Below are positions 16,895 through 26,180 of a stretch of 64,000 nucleotides of DNA, one piece after another. Positions within the stretch are counted from its first letter, which is position 1. The number at the start of each line of letters is the position of its first letter. Origin of the DNA: Porticoccus sp002341315 (GTDB lineage: Bacteria > Pseudomonadota > Gammaproteobacteria > Pseudomonadales > Porticoccaceae); NCBI RefSeq assembly GCF_047634355.1, contig NZ_JBLIAL010000002.1; one strand, 5' to 3'. The position numbers were made by a program, and so were the translations under genes. The notes beneath the pieces are model-generated. The model ran no database searches. It saw only the letters and a program-made list of their open reading frames with translations, and had not been told where the DNA came from.

Positions 16895-18057
16895 GAGACG
16901 CGTTCCTGCTCAGTGTGCGGCTTCACGTGCGTTGGTTCATCGAGGCTTTTGGCGTTGAAGGTCGCCGTGCTGCGCCATTGGGTCCCCGGCGGCTGGTCGT
17001 CCTGCTGATACTGTTTCCGCTGTTCCTGTTGTTGCAGGCCATACACTGGCTGGGTTTTCTGCTCGACGAACTGTTTTTTTCCGGCTGGCGCCGCGTCAAA
17101 ATCCACCAGCCATTGTTCATCAGTGGTGTGCCTCGCAGCGGAACAACTTTTCTGCACCGAACACTGGCTCGCGATACGGACAGTTTCACCACTTTCCAGA
17201 CCTGGGAGACACTATTCGCCCCATCAGTTTCCGAGCGGAAATTGTTTGGTATGTTCGCTGCTCTGGATAGGTTGATCGGCAGACCGTTGCAGCGACTCGG
17301 CGATGTGCTTACCCGTCGTATGACCGGTGGGTTTGCCCACATCCACGAGGTCGGCCTGCAGGCCGCCGAAGAGGATTACCTTGCTCTGTTGCCGGTGGGC
17401 GGTTGTTTTATCCTGGTGCTGGCCTTTCCCGCCAGTGAGTCGTTGTGGCTGCTAGGACGATTGCGAGAACTGCCGGATTGCGAACGCTCGGTGCTACTGA
17501 ATTTTTATCGGTCCTGCCTACAGAAACATCTCTACGTCAATGGCAGAGGACGTCGATTACTGTCGAAAAATGCCGCCTTCGGTTCTTGGTTGCCATCTCT
17601 CGCAGAAAATTTTGATGACTCGCGTTTTCTGGTCTGTCTGCGTGAACCAGGTGGCGCGCTGCGCTCCCAGCTCAGCTCCATTCGCAACGGCCTGGTTTTC
17701 TTTGGCACGACGGCGGCAGCGGATCTTGTCACGCATGAGTTTCAAGTGAGTCTGGCACAGGTCTATCAGCAACTCCGTGAGCAGCGCCGTTGCCTGCCTG
17801 CGGCCCGTTTCGCCGTGGTGGATCACAGTCAATTGCGGGATCGGACACAGACCGCCATTGCCACAGTACTGCGCCAACTGGATATCCCCATCACCGAAGC
17901 ACTGCAACGGATACTGGATGACGCCGCCAGGGAAGCCCGCGACTACGGTAGCGGCAATGGGCACGTGCACTCGCCGCTGTCAGAAGTCATGGCACCGCAA
18001 CCTGACCTGGTAACCATTTACCGTGAGATACTCGAACCACCGGCGGACCCCTCATGA
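16891..18057 (+). CDS. Membrane-anchored sulfotransferase family protein
   Basis: 388 residues. A hydrophobic helix at about 34-57 anchors the protein. The PAPS-binding P-loop is GVPRSGTTF (79-87), and RFLVCLREPGGALRSQLS further on corresponds to the 3'-phosphate-binding segment of sulfotransferases. The expected reaction is transfer of sulfate from PAPS to a hydroxyl, here probably on a sugar or lipid because of the flanking glycosyltransferase, GtrA-like protein and deacetylase-like protein. Its start overlaps gtrA by four bases and its end overlaps the glycosyltransferase by four bases. The acceptor cannot be deduced from sequence. Confidence 0.78.
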   Translation: MRDAFLLSVRLHVRWFIEAFGVEGRRAAPLGPRRLVVLLILFPLFLLLQAIHWLGFLLDELFFSGWRRVKIHQPLFISGVPRSGTTFLHRTLARDTDSFTTFQTWETLFAPSVSERKLFGMFAALDRLIGRPLQRLGDVLTRRMTGGFAHIHEVGLQAAEEDYLALLPVGGCFILVLAFPASESLWLLGRLRELPDCERSVLLNFYRSCLQKHLYVNGRGRRLLSKNAAFGSWLPSLAENFDDSRFLVCLREPGGALRSQLSSIRNGLVFFGTTAAADLVTHEFQVSLAQVYQQLREQRRCLPAARFAVVDHSQLRDRTQTAIATVLRQLDIPITEALQRILDDAAREARDYGSGNGHVHSPLSEVMAPQPDLVTIYREILEPPADPS

Positions 18058-19211
18058 GAAACGATATCAAGGTTGAGGCTGCATCAGATTACGAACTGGG
18101 CCACCGACAACGCGATGCGAGTCGCTTGCGGGTGGCAATTTTTTCTGACGCACTACCCGCACGCAATGGGGCCGGGGCCTACTACGGTGACCTGGCCACG
18201 CAGCTTGGACCGCAACTCGGTGAACTGACATTGTTTCAACCGGTGGCGAAAAAACGTTTTTTGCGCTTTGCCCTGCCTCTGCCCGGCGACGCTACCCAGA
18301 AACTCATCACGCCCAATGTACTGCGTATATACCGCGAGTTCCGGGTGCTGCAGCCGGATCTGGTGATCTCGGTAACGCCGGGGCCATTCGGTTTGTTGGG
18401 GCTTTGGCTTGCCAGACGCAGCGGTGCTGGATTTCTGTCCGCGTTCCACACGCATTTCGAGGGGCTGGTGAAACTATACGGCAATACCTGGTTTTTCCGC
18501 CTGGCGCACTGGTACCTGGAGCAGGTCAATCGTATTCTTTGCCGGAACAGTGACTCGGTACTGGTCAACAATCCCGGTCTCAGCGCCACGGTGGAACGCC
18601 TTGGTGCGCGGCACGTGGATGTGATGGGTACTCCGTTATCGCGAGTATTTCTCGATACCCCGATTGTGCCTCCCACAGAGAATCTGCGGCAGGTACTGTT
18701 CGCCGGACGTCTGGCGCCCGAGAAAAACCTGCCCGCTATCCTCGATGCTGTGAAAGCACTGCCGGATATCCGCTTTGTCATAGCTGGTGACGGTCCGCTG
18801 CGTAGTGAGCTCGAGCGTGAGGCACAATCGCTGCCCAATCTGCGATTGACCGGCTGGCTGGAACGTGAGGCCCTGCGCGCGGAAATGGACGCCGCGGGGT
18901 TGTTGATATTGCCCTCCCATATGGAGACCTTTGGCACGGTCGCACTGGAAGCGATGGCGCGCGGACGTCCTGCACTGGTGGCCGCCAACGCCGGCATTCA
19001 CGATTGGCCATTACTCAAGAATTCGCTGTTTATCCTCGGTGAAGGCGAATCGTTAGCGCAAGTGTTGCACCAGCTGAGTGAACTTCCGGCAAGTATCTGG
19101 CAGGACAAAGCTGCCGCTGCACGCGGGGCTGCCGAAACCCTGAACAACCACACCATTGATCAGTGGCTGGATTTTGTAGAGCGGTATGCGCGTAAACACC
19201 CGCATGAATAG
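18054..19211 (+). CDS. GT4-type glycosyltransferase
   Basis: 385-residue GT-B fold enzyme. The N-terminal domain begins RVAIFSDALPARNGAGAYY (a glycine-rich acceptor-side loop, as in SqdX and PimB-like enzymes). The C-terminal donor domain has GRLAPEKNLPAILDAV, RFVIAGDGPLRSELE and the E-x7-E motif ETFGTVALE. It is a retaining family 4 glycosyltransferase, most like those that glycosylate lipids (diacylglycerol or phosphatidylinositol). Sugar and acceptor are unknown. It overlaps the sulfotransferase upstream and the DUF2334 gene downstream. Confidence 0.85.
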   Translation: MRNDIKVEAASDYELGHRQRDASRLRVAIFSDALPARNGAGAYYGDLATQLGPQLGELTLFQPVAKKRFLRFALPLPGDATQKLITPNVLRIYREFRVLQPDLVISVTPGPFGLLGLWLARRSGAGFLSAFHTHFEGLVKLYGNTWFFRLAHWYLEQVNRILCRNSDSVLVNNPGLSATVERLGARHVDVMGTPLSRVFLDTPIVPPTENLRQVLFAGRLAPEKNLPAILDAVKALPDIRFVIAGDGPLRSELEREAQSLPNLRLTGWLEREALRAEMDAAGLLILPSHMETFGTVALEAMARGRPALVAANAGIHDWPLLKNSLFILGEGESLAQVLHQLSELPASIWQDKAAAARGAAETLNNHTIDQWLDFVERYARKHPHE

Positions 19212-19908
19212 CCAACCGCGAGCAGTGCTGTCGATGCACGACGTCATGCCCGCGACGCTTTCGCAGGTGGAAGATTTTTTGGCACTCTGCAGCAGCTACG
19301 CCATTCCGCCCATGACCCTACTGGTTGTGCCCGGATGCGACTGGCGTCACGAACAACTCGACCGGCTGCGGGAATTGGCTGGACTCGGTCATGAGCTCGC
19401 CGCACACGGCTGGCTGCACCGCGTGGGGACGCCACGCGGCCTGTACCACCGACTGCACTCGACCCTGTTGTCGCGCAACGTGGCCGAACACCTGGCTCTC
19501 GATGGTGAAGGCATCTTGGCGCTGATGCGCCGCTCTCACGACTGGTTCGCAGAACACAACCTGCCTGCCCCGTCACTATACGTACCCCCGGCCTGGGCGC
19601 TGGGCGACGTTGCTCGGCAATCGCTGACATCGCTGAACTTCGAGCGGGTTGAGGTTCTGCGCGGTGTATTGGACCTGCGTACCGCCCATCTGCACCCACT
19701 GCCACTGGTGGGGTTCGAAGCCGATTCCGGGTTTCGTGCGGCGAGCCTCCGGCTATGGAACAGCAGCCAAATCGGGATGGCCCGCATTTTCCGGCAAACC
19801 TTGCGCATCGGTATTCATCCGCAGGATCTGAATCTTCGTCTCGGTAACTCGTTGCGCGAGTTGTTGCAAGAGCGCTGGCGCTTTATCAGCTATGGCGACG
19901 CACTCTGA
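19204..19908 (+). CDS. DUF2334 polysaccharide-deacetylase-like protein
   Basis: 234 residues from the ATG at 19204, which overlaps the glycosyltransferase end. Motifs of the NodB-like/DUF2334 fold are present: LSMHDVMP (metal-site Asp), LGHELAAHGWLHR (His-x3-His type element) and VPPAWALGD. DUF2334 proteins are divergent polysaccharide deacetylases; the presumed activity is removal of an N- or O-acetyl group from a glycan. No signal peptide is visible, so it may act on the cytoplasmic side, on precursors made by the adjacent glycosyltransferase. Last gene of the operon. Confidence 0.75.
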   Translation: MNSQPRAVLSMHDVMPATLSQVEDFLALCSSYAIPPMTLLVVPGCDWRHEQLDRLRELAGLGHELAAHGWLHRVGTPRGLYHRLHSTLLSRNVAEHLALDGEGILALMRRSHDWFAEHNLPAPSLYVPPAWALGDVARQSLTSLNFERVEVLRGVLDLRTAHLHPLPLVGFEADSGFRAASLRLWNSSQIGMARIFRQTLRIGIHPQDLNLRLGNSLRELLQERWRFISYGDAL

Positions 19909-20132
19909 TCAGGCTAACAGGGTGGTAGTATTAACGGCATTTTTAGACACGCTTTTATCCGTCTGATGCAGGATTTAGCTCACCGAACCATTTCACCCGG
20001 ATTTCCAGAAACTGGCCGCTAGTGCGGCAGGAAAGAGGAGGTGGGAAGCTAGTTAGGGAAGGGCGGAGATTATGACCTCCCTCATTTGGAGGAAACTGTT
20101 CGCTTGCTTGACTCCAGGGATGGTAGAGAGGT

Positions 20133-20158
20133 TACAATTAAGACTAATTATCATTATC
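20133..20158 (+). promoter_or_regulatory. Promoter -10 (TACAAT) with adjoining Fur box
   Basis: TACAAT at 20133-20138 is followed by a 19-bp segment at 20140-20158 ending ATTATCATTATC. That segment matches the GATAATGATAATCATTATC Fur consensus at 14 of 19 positions by eye. It lies 24 bp before the iron permease start, an ideal repressor position. A TTGACT at 20108 is 19 bp from the -10. The rest of the gap (19909-20132) shows nothing recognisable. Confidence 0.65.
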
Positions 20159-20182
20159 AAAAACTAATTAGAGATCTCGTAA

Positions 20183-22180
20183 ATGCTGGCTCACTGGGTA
20201 GGCCGTTTTACACATCAGAAGCAACTGGCTCTGAATATCGCAGTAATACTGGTGGCCTTGGCCTGTTTGTATCCCGGGGTCAGCCAGGCGTCGATGAATG
20301 ACAGCTATACTCAGGTGCGTCAGTTGGCACAACTGGCCGAATACATTGCTGTGGATTACGTGGAAGCCGTCAGGGACGGGCAGGTGATCAATAACGATGA
20401 ATATCAGGAAATGCTCGAATTTTCCCAACTTATCGTGACTAAGGTTTCCGCGATTCAAAATGAACGGACCAAGGGTGCTGAGCTGGCGACCCAGGCAAAT
20501 GCATTACAGGACGCCATTCAAAAGAAACAGGATACCGAGACAATTCGGCAAATGAGCAGCAGCCTGCGAGGTACTTTGTTGGCTCTGATGCCACAGTCGG
20601 CCCTGCCCGATCGGCTGTTGCCTAAAACGAGTGTCAAACAGTTGTTTGAGAGTCAGTGCGCCTCCTGTCATGGTGCGTCCGGTGGCGGCGATGGGGTGCT
20701 GGCAGCACAACTGAACCCGGTCCCAACCGATTTCTCCGACAGAGAGCGTGCCCTGAACCGATCACTGTTGGGCCTGTACGATGCCATCTCCCGCGGTATA
20801 GATGAAACCGCGATGCCGGCTTTTGACCAGTTGTCAGAACAGGAGCGCTGGTCCCTGGCTTTCCATGTCGGCAGTCTCGCATTTCAATCCGGCTCGCCTG
20901 TGGCGGGTGAGGCGTCCAATGTCACCCTGCAGCAGTTGGTCAACCACAATCCGGCACAACTGGCCGCCGATCTCCCCGAGGTCTCTCTGCAGACGGTGGA
21001 AGACCTGCGAGCCAATCCTGAACTGCTGTTCGAGGTATCAGCCGATCCCCTTGAAATCACCCGTGAGCAATTGCTACTTGCACAAGCGGCGCATCAGCGA
21101 GGTGATTACCAGGCTGCACAGACACTGGCGGTCAGTGCCTATCTGGATGGTTTTGAGTTGATCGAAAACGGTTTGGACGCGCAGGATAAAGCACTGCGCC
21201 GGACCCTGGAAGTCGACATGATGGCCATGCGACAACTGATGAAACAGCCACAAGCCGCAGGTGTGGTAGAAGCGGCCGTGAACCAGATACTGATGCAGCT
21301 GGATGATGCGGATCGATTGTTATCCGAGTCCACGCTGTCCAATGTCACACTGTTTAGCGCCAGCCTGTTTATCCTGTTGCGGGAAGGACTTGAAGCGTTA
21401 CTGGTGGTTATTGCCATGGTCACCGTGTTAGTGCGGACCGGGCGCAAGGACGGGCTTCGCTATGTGCATTTGGGCTGGGTTGCGGCATTGCTGGCCGGTG
21501 TTGCCACCTGGGCAGCGGCACAGTCATTGATCAGTATCAGCGGTGCCAGTCGGGAAGTTATGGAGGGTGTCGCGGCACTGTTGGCGGTATTGGTGTTGCT
21601 CTACGTCGGTATCTGGATGCACAGTAAAACCCATGCAGCGCAGTGGCAGGCCTATATCCAGCAGCATATCAATACTCACCTGACGTCGGGGACCCTGTGG
21701 GGCCTGGCGTTACTCGCATTTATCGTGGTGTATCGCGAAGTGTTTGAAACAGTGTTGTTCTATCAGGCGTTGCTGACACAGACGGCATCCACTCAATACC
21801 CATCCGTTATCGGCGGCTTCTCCCTCGGTGTTGCTTTCCTGCTGATACTTGCCTGGGCATTGGCCCGTTATTCGGTAAAACTGCCTATTGCCAAATTCTT
21901 TTCCATTACCACCTATCTGTTGCTGGTGCTGGCGTTTATTTTGATGGGCAAGGCGGTGTCGGCACTGCAGGAAGCAGCTCTTCTTGGTATTACTCCATTA
22001 CCTATCAGTTTCGAAATCGACTGGGTTGGCGTCAAATCAAACTGGCAGGGAATACTTGCGCAACTTTCGGTCCTACTGGTTTTTATGCTGGCAGCGGGGT
22101 CGAGGAAAAAAGCCTCCTGTGCGACATCTCGTACAAGCGATTTTGAAAATCCGGGTGTTGCACCTTCGAAGCCGGACTAA
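20183..22180 (+). CDS. FTR1-family iron permease with fused cytochrome c domain
   Basis: 665 residues. An N-terminal hydrophobic segment (about 14-36, ending VSQAS) exports the first half. A c-type heme site CASCH (159-163) with a distal MPAFDQLSEQERWSLAFHVG forms a cytochrome c module. From ~388 the protein is a seven-helix FTR1/EfeU permease with the two iron-passage motifs REGLE (400-404) and REVFE (518-522). FTR1 proteins import iron coupled to oxidation of Fe2+; the fused heme domain probably accepts the electrons. The preceding Fur box indicates iron-repressed expression. No EfeO/EfeB-like partner is adjacent. Confidence 0.88.
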   Translation: MLAHWVGRFTHQKQLALNIAVILVALACLYPGVSQASMNDSYTQVRQLAQLAEYIAVDYVEAVRDGQVINNDEYQEMLEFSQLIVTKVSAIQNERTKGAELATQANALQDAIQKKQDTETIRQMSSSLRGTLLALMPQSALPDRLLPKTSVKQLFESQCASCHGASGGGDGVLAAQLNPVPTDFSDRERALNRSLLGLYDAISRGIDETAMPAFDQLSEQERWSLAFHVGSLAFQSGSPVAGEASNVTLQQLVNHNPAQLAADLPEVSLQTVEDLRANPELLFEVSADPLEITREQLLLAQAAHQRGDYQAAQTLAVSAYLDGFELIENGLDAQDKALRRTLEVDMMAMRQLMKQPQAAGVVEAAVNQILMQLDDADRLLSESTLSNVTLFSASLFILLREGLEALLVVIAMVTVLVRTGRKDGLRYVHLGWVAALLAGVATWAAAQSLISISGASREVMEGVAALLAVLVLLYVGIWMHSKTHAAQWQAYIQQHINTHLTSGTLWGLALLAFIVVYREVFETVLFYQALLTQTASTQYPSVIGGFSLGVAFLLILAWALARYSVKLPIAKFFSITTYLLLVLAFILMGKAVSALQEAALLGITPLPISFEIDWVGVKSNWQGILAQLSVLLVFMLAAGSRKKASCATSRTSDFENPGVAPSKPD

Positions 22181-22215
22181 CCGGAAGATTTTTAATCTAC
22201 CTGCTCAGCTGTCCT

Positions 22216-24045
22216 CTAGTTTGAGCAATCGAGAGACGTTTTATTGGTTTGAGCCACACTGGCATTCCCTGGGCAAAAATAGATTAAGGTCCAACCAGTG
22301 GAGAACTTAAAGGGCTGCTCGCTCGAGCAAATCCGTAATTTACCCTGTGGGGACAGACTGCCGAGCAATAACCAGTCAACGCCGGATTCACCCAGCCGGC
22401 TTTTCAACTGGTCGAGATTAAAATCGTCGCTCAGGCGCGTTGACTGTATTGTCCAGCCATCGTTCAAACGTTGTTGAAGGGTATAAAAATCCGTTGGTGG
22501 TTCAAAGGCAAAATAGCCGCGCTGCTGCAAGGTTAGCCGTTTCTGCTCCTGGCCTGACTCTTCGTGAGGGCGCAGCTGAAAAGTGCGGTGGTGTCCGAAC
22601 TGCGCGCCCTGGGCCTTGCAGACCAGCGCATTGTAGTAATGATTGTCGGTGGCGCACAGCAAAAAACTCAGATGCTCATCATCTAACTCATGCTCGGCAT
22701 GTTCGGAGAGAATCTCTCCAAAGTAGACTTTGATACCATCCATGCGGATTGGTTTAAGGCGTTGATAGGATCCGTCGGTGACAACCACGTCCACTTCCAG
22801 ATCCTTGAGGGCCTTTGCCAGGGCTTGAGTCCATGGAGAGGCCCCTACGATCAGCAGACCATTTTCCTCCTTTGCTGCCAGAGACAATTTTCGCGCCAGT
22901 GGCCCCAGCGTGAGACCGTGTGCCAATACCGTCACGATAATGATTAGAAAAACGATCGGTAGAAGCAGCTCGGCGTCCTGATAGCCGGCAGTAACCAGTG
23001 CCGGGCCAAAGATGCCGGCAGTGGCTGCGGCGACGATACCTCTCGGTGCAATCCACGCCAGCAGCAGTTTGTCCCCGCCGCGCATGGGTGCACCCAGAGT
23101 CGCCAGAAAGATGGACAGCGGTCGCACCAGCAACAGGATAGCCAGCACAAAGGCCACCACTTGCCAGTTCAGCAACCCCAACTGATCAATTCTGAGCTGG
23201 GAAGGGATGACGATAAACAGCACCGATACCAGTACGATGGTAAGATTTTCCTTAAAGTGACGCAGTGGCTCGCGCTCGACAAGTTTCATATTGCCGATAA
23301 CCAGGCCCATTACCGTCACGGTCAACAACCCCGCCTCATGCTGTACGAGATTGCTGGCCCAGTAAGCCGCCAGCACCAGCAACATCAGTAGCGGTGGCTT
23401 GAGGTGAGCAGGGACCCCACCGCGACGGTAGAACCAGCCTGTGAGCCATCCTCCCACGCCGCCAAACAGCGCCGCTGCGGCGATTGCCGCGCCGAGACCT
23501 GTGAGCACCTGAGACCAATCGCTCCCGGCGAGGGTGAAGTATTGAAAGGTGAGCACCGCCAGCAATACCCCCATCGGGTCGTTGACGATGCCTTCCCATT
23601 TCAATAGTGAGGCCGATTCGCCGTTGAGGCGGGCCTGACGCAGCAAAGGCAGGATCACGGTCGGACCTGTGACCACCAGAATAGCGCCAAGCACCCAGGC
23701 GACTGGCCAACTCAGTCCGGCAACAAAATGCGCGGCCAGTGCACCGAAAATCCAAGCCAGGGGTGGACCAAGAATTGTCAGGCGGCCAACGCCGTGACCA
23801 ACGCGTCGTATTTCACCAAGCTTCAAATCCATGCCACCTTCGAACAGGATAATGGCGACCCCCATACCAATGAGCTCTGTCAGTTCGGCCTGAGATAAAC
23901 CCAGTTCGATGATGCCACTCACAGGTCCAAGAACAAGGCCGGCTGTAATCAATACAACGATTGCCGGCAGATGAATTCGCCAGGCAATCCATTGGCTGAC
24001 AAGACCGGCACTCAAAATAATCAGCATCAGGGTGGCGACGTGCAT
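22216..24045 (-). CDS. CPA-type Na+/H+ antiporter with TrkA-N-like C-terminal domain
   Basis: 609 residues. Residues ~1-395 are a 12-13 helix exchanger domain with GMGVAIILFEGGMDL, GPTVILPLLRQA and the ion-binding pair in EGIVNDPMGVLLAV (Asn-Asp type, as in CPA1). Residues ~398-500 (LLIVGASPWTQALAKALKDL, then FLLCATDNHYYNALVCKA) resemble a Rossmann TrkA-N/RCK regulatory domain, though the first glycine motif is degenerate. It is convergent with the iron permease, with 35 bp between them. Likely role is pH and sodium homeostasis, complementing the Mrp complex. Confidence 0.85.
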   Translation of the reverse strand: MHVATLMLIILSAGLVSQWIAWRIHLPAIVVLITAGLVLGPVSGIIELGLSQAELTELIGMGVAIILFEGGMDLKLGEIRRVGHGVGRLTILGPPLAWIFGALAAHFVAGLSWPVAWVLGAILVVTGPTVILPLLRQARLNGESASLLKWEGIVNDPMGVLLAVLTFQYFTLAGSDWSQVLTGLGAAIAAAALFGGVGGWLTGWFYRRGGVPAHLKPPLLMLLVLAAYWASNLVQHEAGLLTVTVMGLVIGNMKLVEREPLRHFKENLTIVLVSVLFIVIPSQLRIDQLGLLNWQVVAFVLAILLLVRPLSIFLATLGAPMRGGDKLLLAWIAPRGIVAAATAGIFGPALVTAGYQDAELLLPIVFLIIIVTVLAHGLTLGPLARKLSLAAKEENGLLIVGASPWTQALAKALKDLEVDVVVTDGSYQRLKPIRMDGIKVYFGEILSEHAEHELDDEHLSFLLCATDNHYYNALVCKAQGAQFGHHRTFQLRPHEESGQEQKRLTLQQRGYFAFEPPTDFYTLQQRLNDGWTIQSTRLSDDFNLDQLKSRLGESGVDWLLLGSLSPQGKLRICSSEQPFKFSTGWTLIYFCPGNASVAQTNKTSLDCSN

Positions 24046-24409
24046 TGGTACTCCGTTGAGCCAGGTTGAGGCGAAAAACTTACCAGTTATCAGGCTATTC
24101 TTAAAAAAATATGAATAAAATTAAATAATTATATTTATCTATTAAAAGTGTTTTGAGAAATACTCCAGCAACTGTCAAGTAGGGCTAGACGCAAAAGCCA
24201 AACGATACATTCCGTGTTCTGCGTTTGATGAAACCGAATTCATAATAATCCAGGACAAGTTGTTGAACAGCTGTAGACCAATGGTTTTGCCAAACCAGGA
24301 GGTTGGGCAAATGGCTATTTTGTTACGGGCAATGCTGGCACTGTGACTGAACCCGTCCTGTCCAAAACCTGCTATTGCTCCGGAACATTCAATGACACTG
24401 AGAGTTTAC
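24046..24409. other. Intergenic region between antiporter and mltB-like gene
   Basis: 364 bp without a credible gene. The part next to the antiporter start (24090-24160) is markedly AT-rich (runs such as AAAATTAAATAATTATATTT) and probably carries that gene's promoter on the minus strand. The rest is unremarkable and has no T-tailed hairpin for the mltB-like gene that ends here. Confidence 0.4.
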
Positions 24410-25624
24410 TTAGCGCCTGTCATGGGTGGCGATAGCCTCCAGCGTTGATGGGTTGGGATAGCCGTCCGCAACCATATTATTGGCGAGCTGGAAGTCACGC
24501 AGTGCACTGCGGGTTGCGGAGCCCAGCACACCGTCGACGGGACCGGCATCATAACCGAGTGCATTCAGTGTCTTCTGGGCGAGTTCAATATCAGTTTTGC
24601 GCAGGGGCTCCTGGGGGTTGGTGCCATTGCGCAGTGCACCGGCACCGGCGATGCGATCGGCCAGGTGACCAACGGCAATGGCGTAAAGCTCGGACCGATT
24701 CCAGCGCATGATGATTTCGAAATTGCCATAGACGAGGAACGCGGGACCGCGGTGTCCTGCTGGAACCAGTAACGCGGCATCCGCACTGGCGATGGGCAGT
24801 TTTCCACCATCGCTCCGTTTTACCCCGTAGTCGGCCCACGCCTGTAGCTGGCGGCGCTGGTCGCGCTGACCGGCAAACTGAAACGGAAAGTTGTCGGGTA
24901 ATTGCACTTCTCGGCCCCAGCGAAGACCAGACTGCCAGCCCAGAGCTTTCAGGTAGTTGGCTCCGGATGCCAGGGCATCGCGCTCACTGCGCCAAAGGTC
25001 GATCTGGCCATCACCGTCACCGTCCACGGCATAGTGTAAATATGAAGAGGGCATGAACTGGGTATGCCCTACGGCACCTGCCCAGGACCCCTGCATATCC
25101 GCAGGTTCAAGGGATTCGCGCTGCATCAGCTGCAGGGCTGCGATGAACTCACCTGAGAAGAAATCACTGCGCCGCTGATCACAGGCCAGGGTCGCCAGTG
25201 AGTCGAGTGTTGGCATGCGACCGAGGTAGCTGCCGTAATTGGTTTCCAGACCCCAAAAAGACACGAGATACTGCGGAGGTACACCATACTGCTCCTGCAG
25301 ATCCAGGAGAAACGACCGGTGCTTTTCGAGCAGCGCCCGCCCGCGTTCGACACGCTCCGGGGTGACCCGCAGACCAAGGTACTCGGAAAAGGTCTGCAGG
25401 AACTCGGGCTGCTTCCGGTCAAGGCTGATAACCCGCTCCTGTTGCTGTAGGCCCGGAATGACATCCCTTAGAATACTATCGTTGATGCCCGCGCTGCGGG
25501 CCTGTACCTGAAGTGATGTGAGACAGGTGGAAAACTCGGTGTTTGCCGACGACAGCCCTGGGATCGCGAGTGCCCCTAGAATGAGGATAACGACGAAATG
25601 ATGACGTACTGGGAATGTATTCAC
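24410..25624 (-). CDS. Lytic murein transglycosylase, MltB type with peptidoglycan-binding domain
   Basis: 404 residues from a GTG start. Signal-like N-terminus (residues 1-27). The SLT_2 catalytic domain has the essential Glu127 in SFWGLETNYGSYLGR, then the MltB-type AGAVGHTQFMPSSYLHYAVDGDGDG. The C-terminal PG_binding_1 domain (about 340-400) shows LNALGYDAGPVDGVLGSATRSALRDFQ. It cleaves murein glycan strands to 1,6-anhydro products in the periplasm. The first ~24 codons and upstream DNA occur again 5.8 kb away (31343-31624), making this gene the source of the direct repeats around the nor genes. Confidence 0.88.
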   Translation of the reverse strand: MNTFPVRHHFVVILILGALAIPGLSSANTEFSTCLTSLQVQARSAGINDSILRDVIPGLQQQERVISLDRKQPEFLQTFSEYLGLRVTPERVERGRALLEKHRSFLLDLQEQYGVPPQYLVSFWGLETNYGSYLGRMPTLDSLATLACDQRRSDFFSGEFIAALQLMQRESLEPADMQGSWAGAVGHTQFMPSSYLHYAVDGDGDGQIDLWRSERDALASGANYLKALGWQSGLRWGREVQLPDNFPFQFAGQRDQRRQLQAWADYGVKRSDGGKLPIASADAALLVPAGHRGPAFLVYGNFEIIMRWNRSELYAIAVGHLADRIAGAGALRNGTNPQEPLRKTDIELAQKTLNALGYDAGPVDGVLGSATRSALRDFQLANNMVADGYPNPSTLEAIATHDRR

Positions 25625-25830
25625 GTTTTGGTTCTCAGGTGGCGGTTAGGGCACATTGCTGCTCATTATCTGCTGGCATTCCCGACAGCATAGACCGGTA
25701 GTCCCGCGAGCGCCGATCCATGCCCGATTGCAGCCGCCGTGAAGTATGAATAGGAGTAATCGTTACCATCTGCACTGATTTTATCCTGATTGAAATGCCA
25801 GAAAAACTGATCAACATACAGTACCACTGA
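25551..25830. repeat. Left copy of a ~280-bp direct repeat flanking the nor cluster
   Basis: The segment starting GACAGCCCTGGGATCG and running to about 25830 recurs in the same orientation at 31343-31624. By eye there are about five mismatches in the first 230 bp and a 2-bp indel after that. Similarity begins abruptly at 25551 and fades after ~25820. The copy contains the start codon and first ~24 codons of the lytic transglycosylase plus its upstream DNA. A short minus-strand frame (25635-25847) inside it is shared by both copies, but the differences change the peptide. Confidence 0.9.
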
Positions 25831-26180
25831 CCGAAACCACTAGACATCTATCCTTAATTCACAGCAAGGAGTCAATGTAGCCCCAATAAGAGTTAGATAG
25901 TGTACCGGCAGATTAAACGCTGTGCTAAATGCTTTGCTGGTCACGGGCATCTCGTTGCAGATTGAGGGGAGCGGAACACTGTCATGGAGAACCCCATGCC
26001 CTTGGGGCTCTTTAGCTGGCCCAATGCAGTAGTCCGGCAGCGGCAAATGTTTTTGAAAGGTCGAGTCAGTAAGTCTAGGCATAGGATTGGTGGGATGACC
26101 AGATCGGTGCTAGTCTGCATAGAACGGTGTGTAACATCGGTTGAAAAACTAAAACAATAACCGTGCATGGAGAGGTATTT
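25831..26180. other. Intergenic region upstream of norC
   Basis: 350 bp between the left repeat and norC. It holds a small hairpin-forming stretch (CCCCATGCCCTTGGGG, 25992-26007) but no recognisable FNR/DNR box (TTGAT-N4-ATCAA), NsrR-like palindrome or clear sigma-54 motif. The promoter for the nor genes must lie here or in the repeat, but I cannot place it. Confidence 0.35.

Noticed and set aside
18236..18997. 253-codon minus-strand frame opposite the GT4 gene
   Set aside because: Antisense shadow, Arg/Ser/Pro-rich, no start signal; the plus-strand glycosyltransferase has all family motifs.
25635..25847. Minus-strand frame of 70 codons in the left repeat, recurring as a 64-codon frame in the right repeat (31427-31621)
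   Set aside because: It looked like a conserved small protein upstream of mltB. The differences I could place between the copies change the amino acid (Gln to Lys, His to Tyr, Met to Ile), so the similarity is DNA-level duplication, not protein-level constraint.
26090..26180. TTGA-containing sequences before norC as an FNR/DNR box
   Set aside because: No paired ATCAA half-site at the right distance was found.
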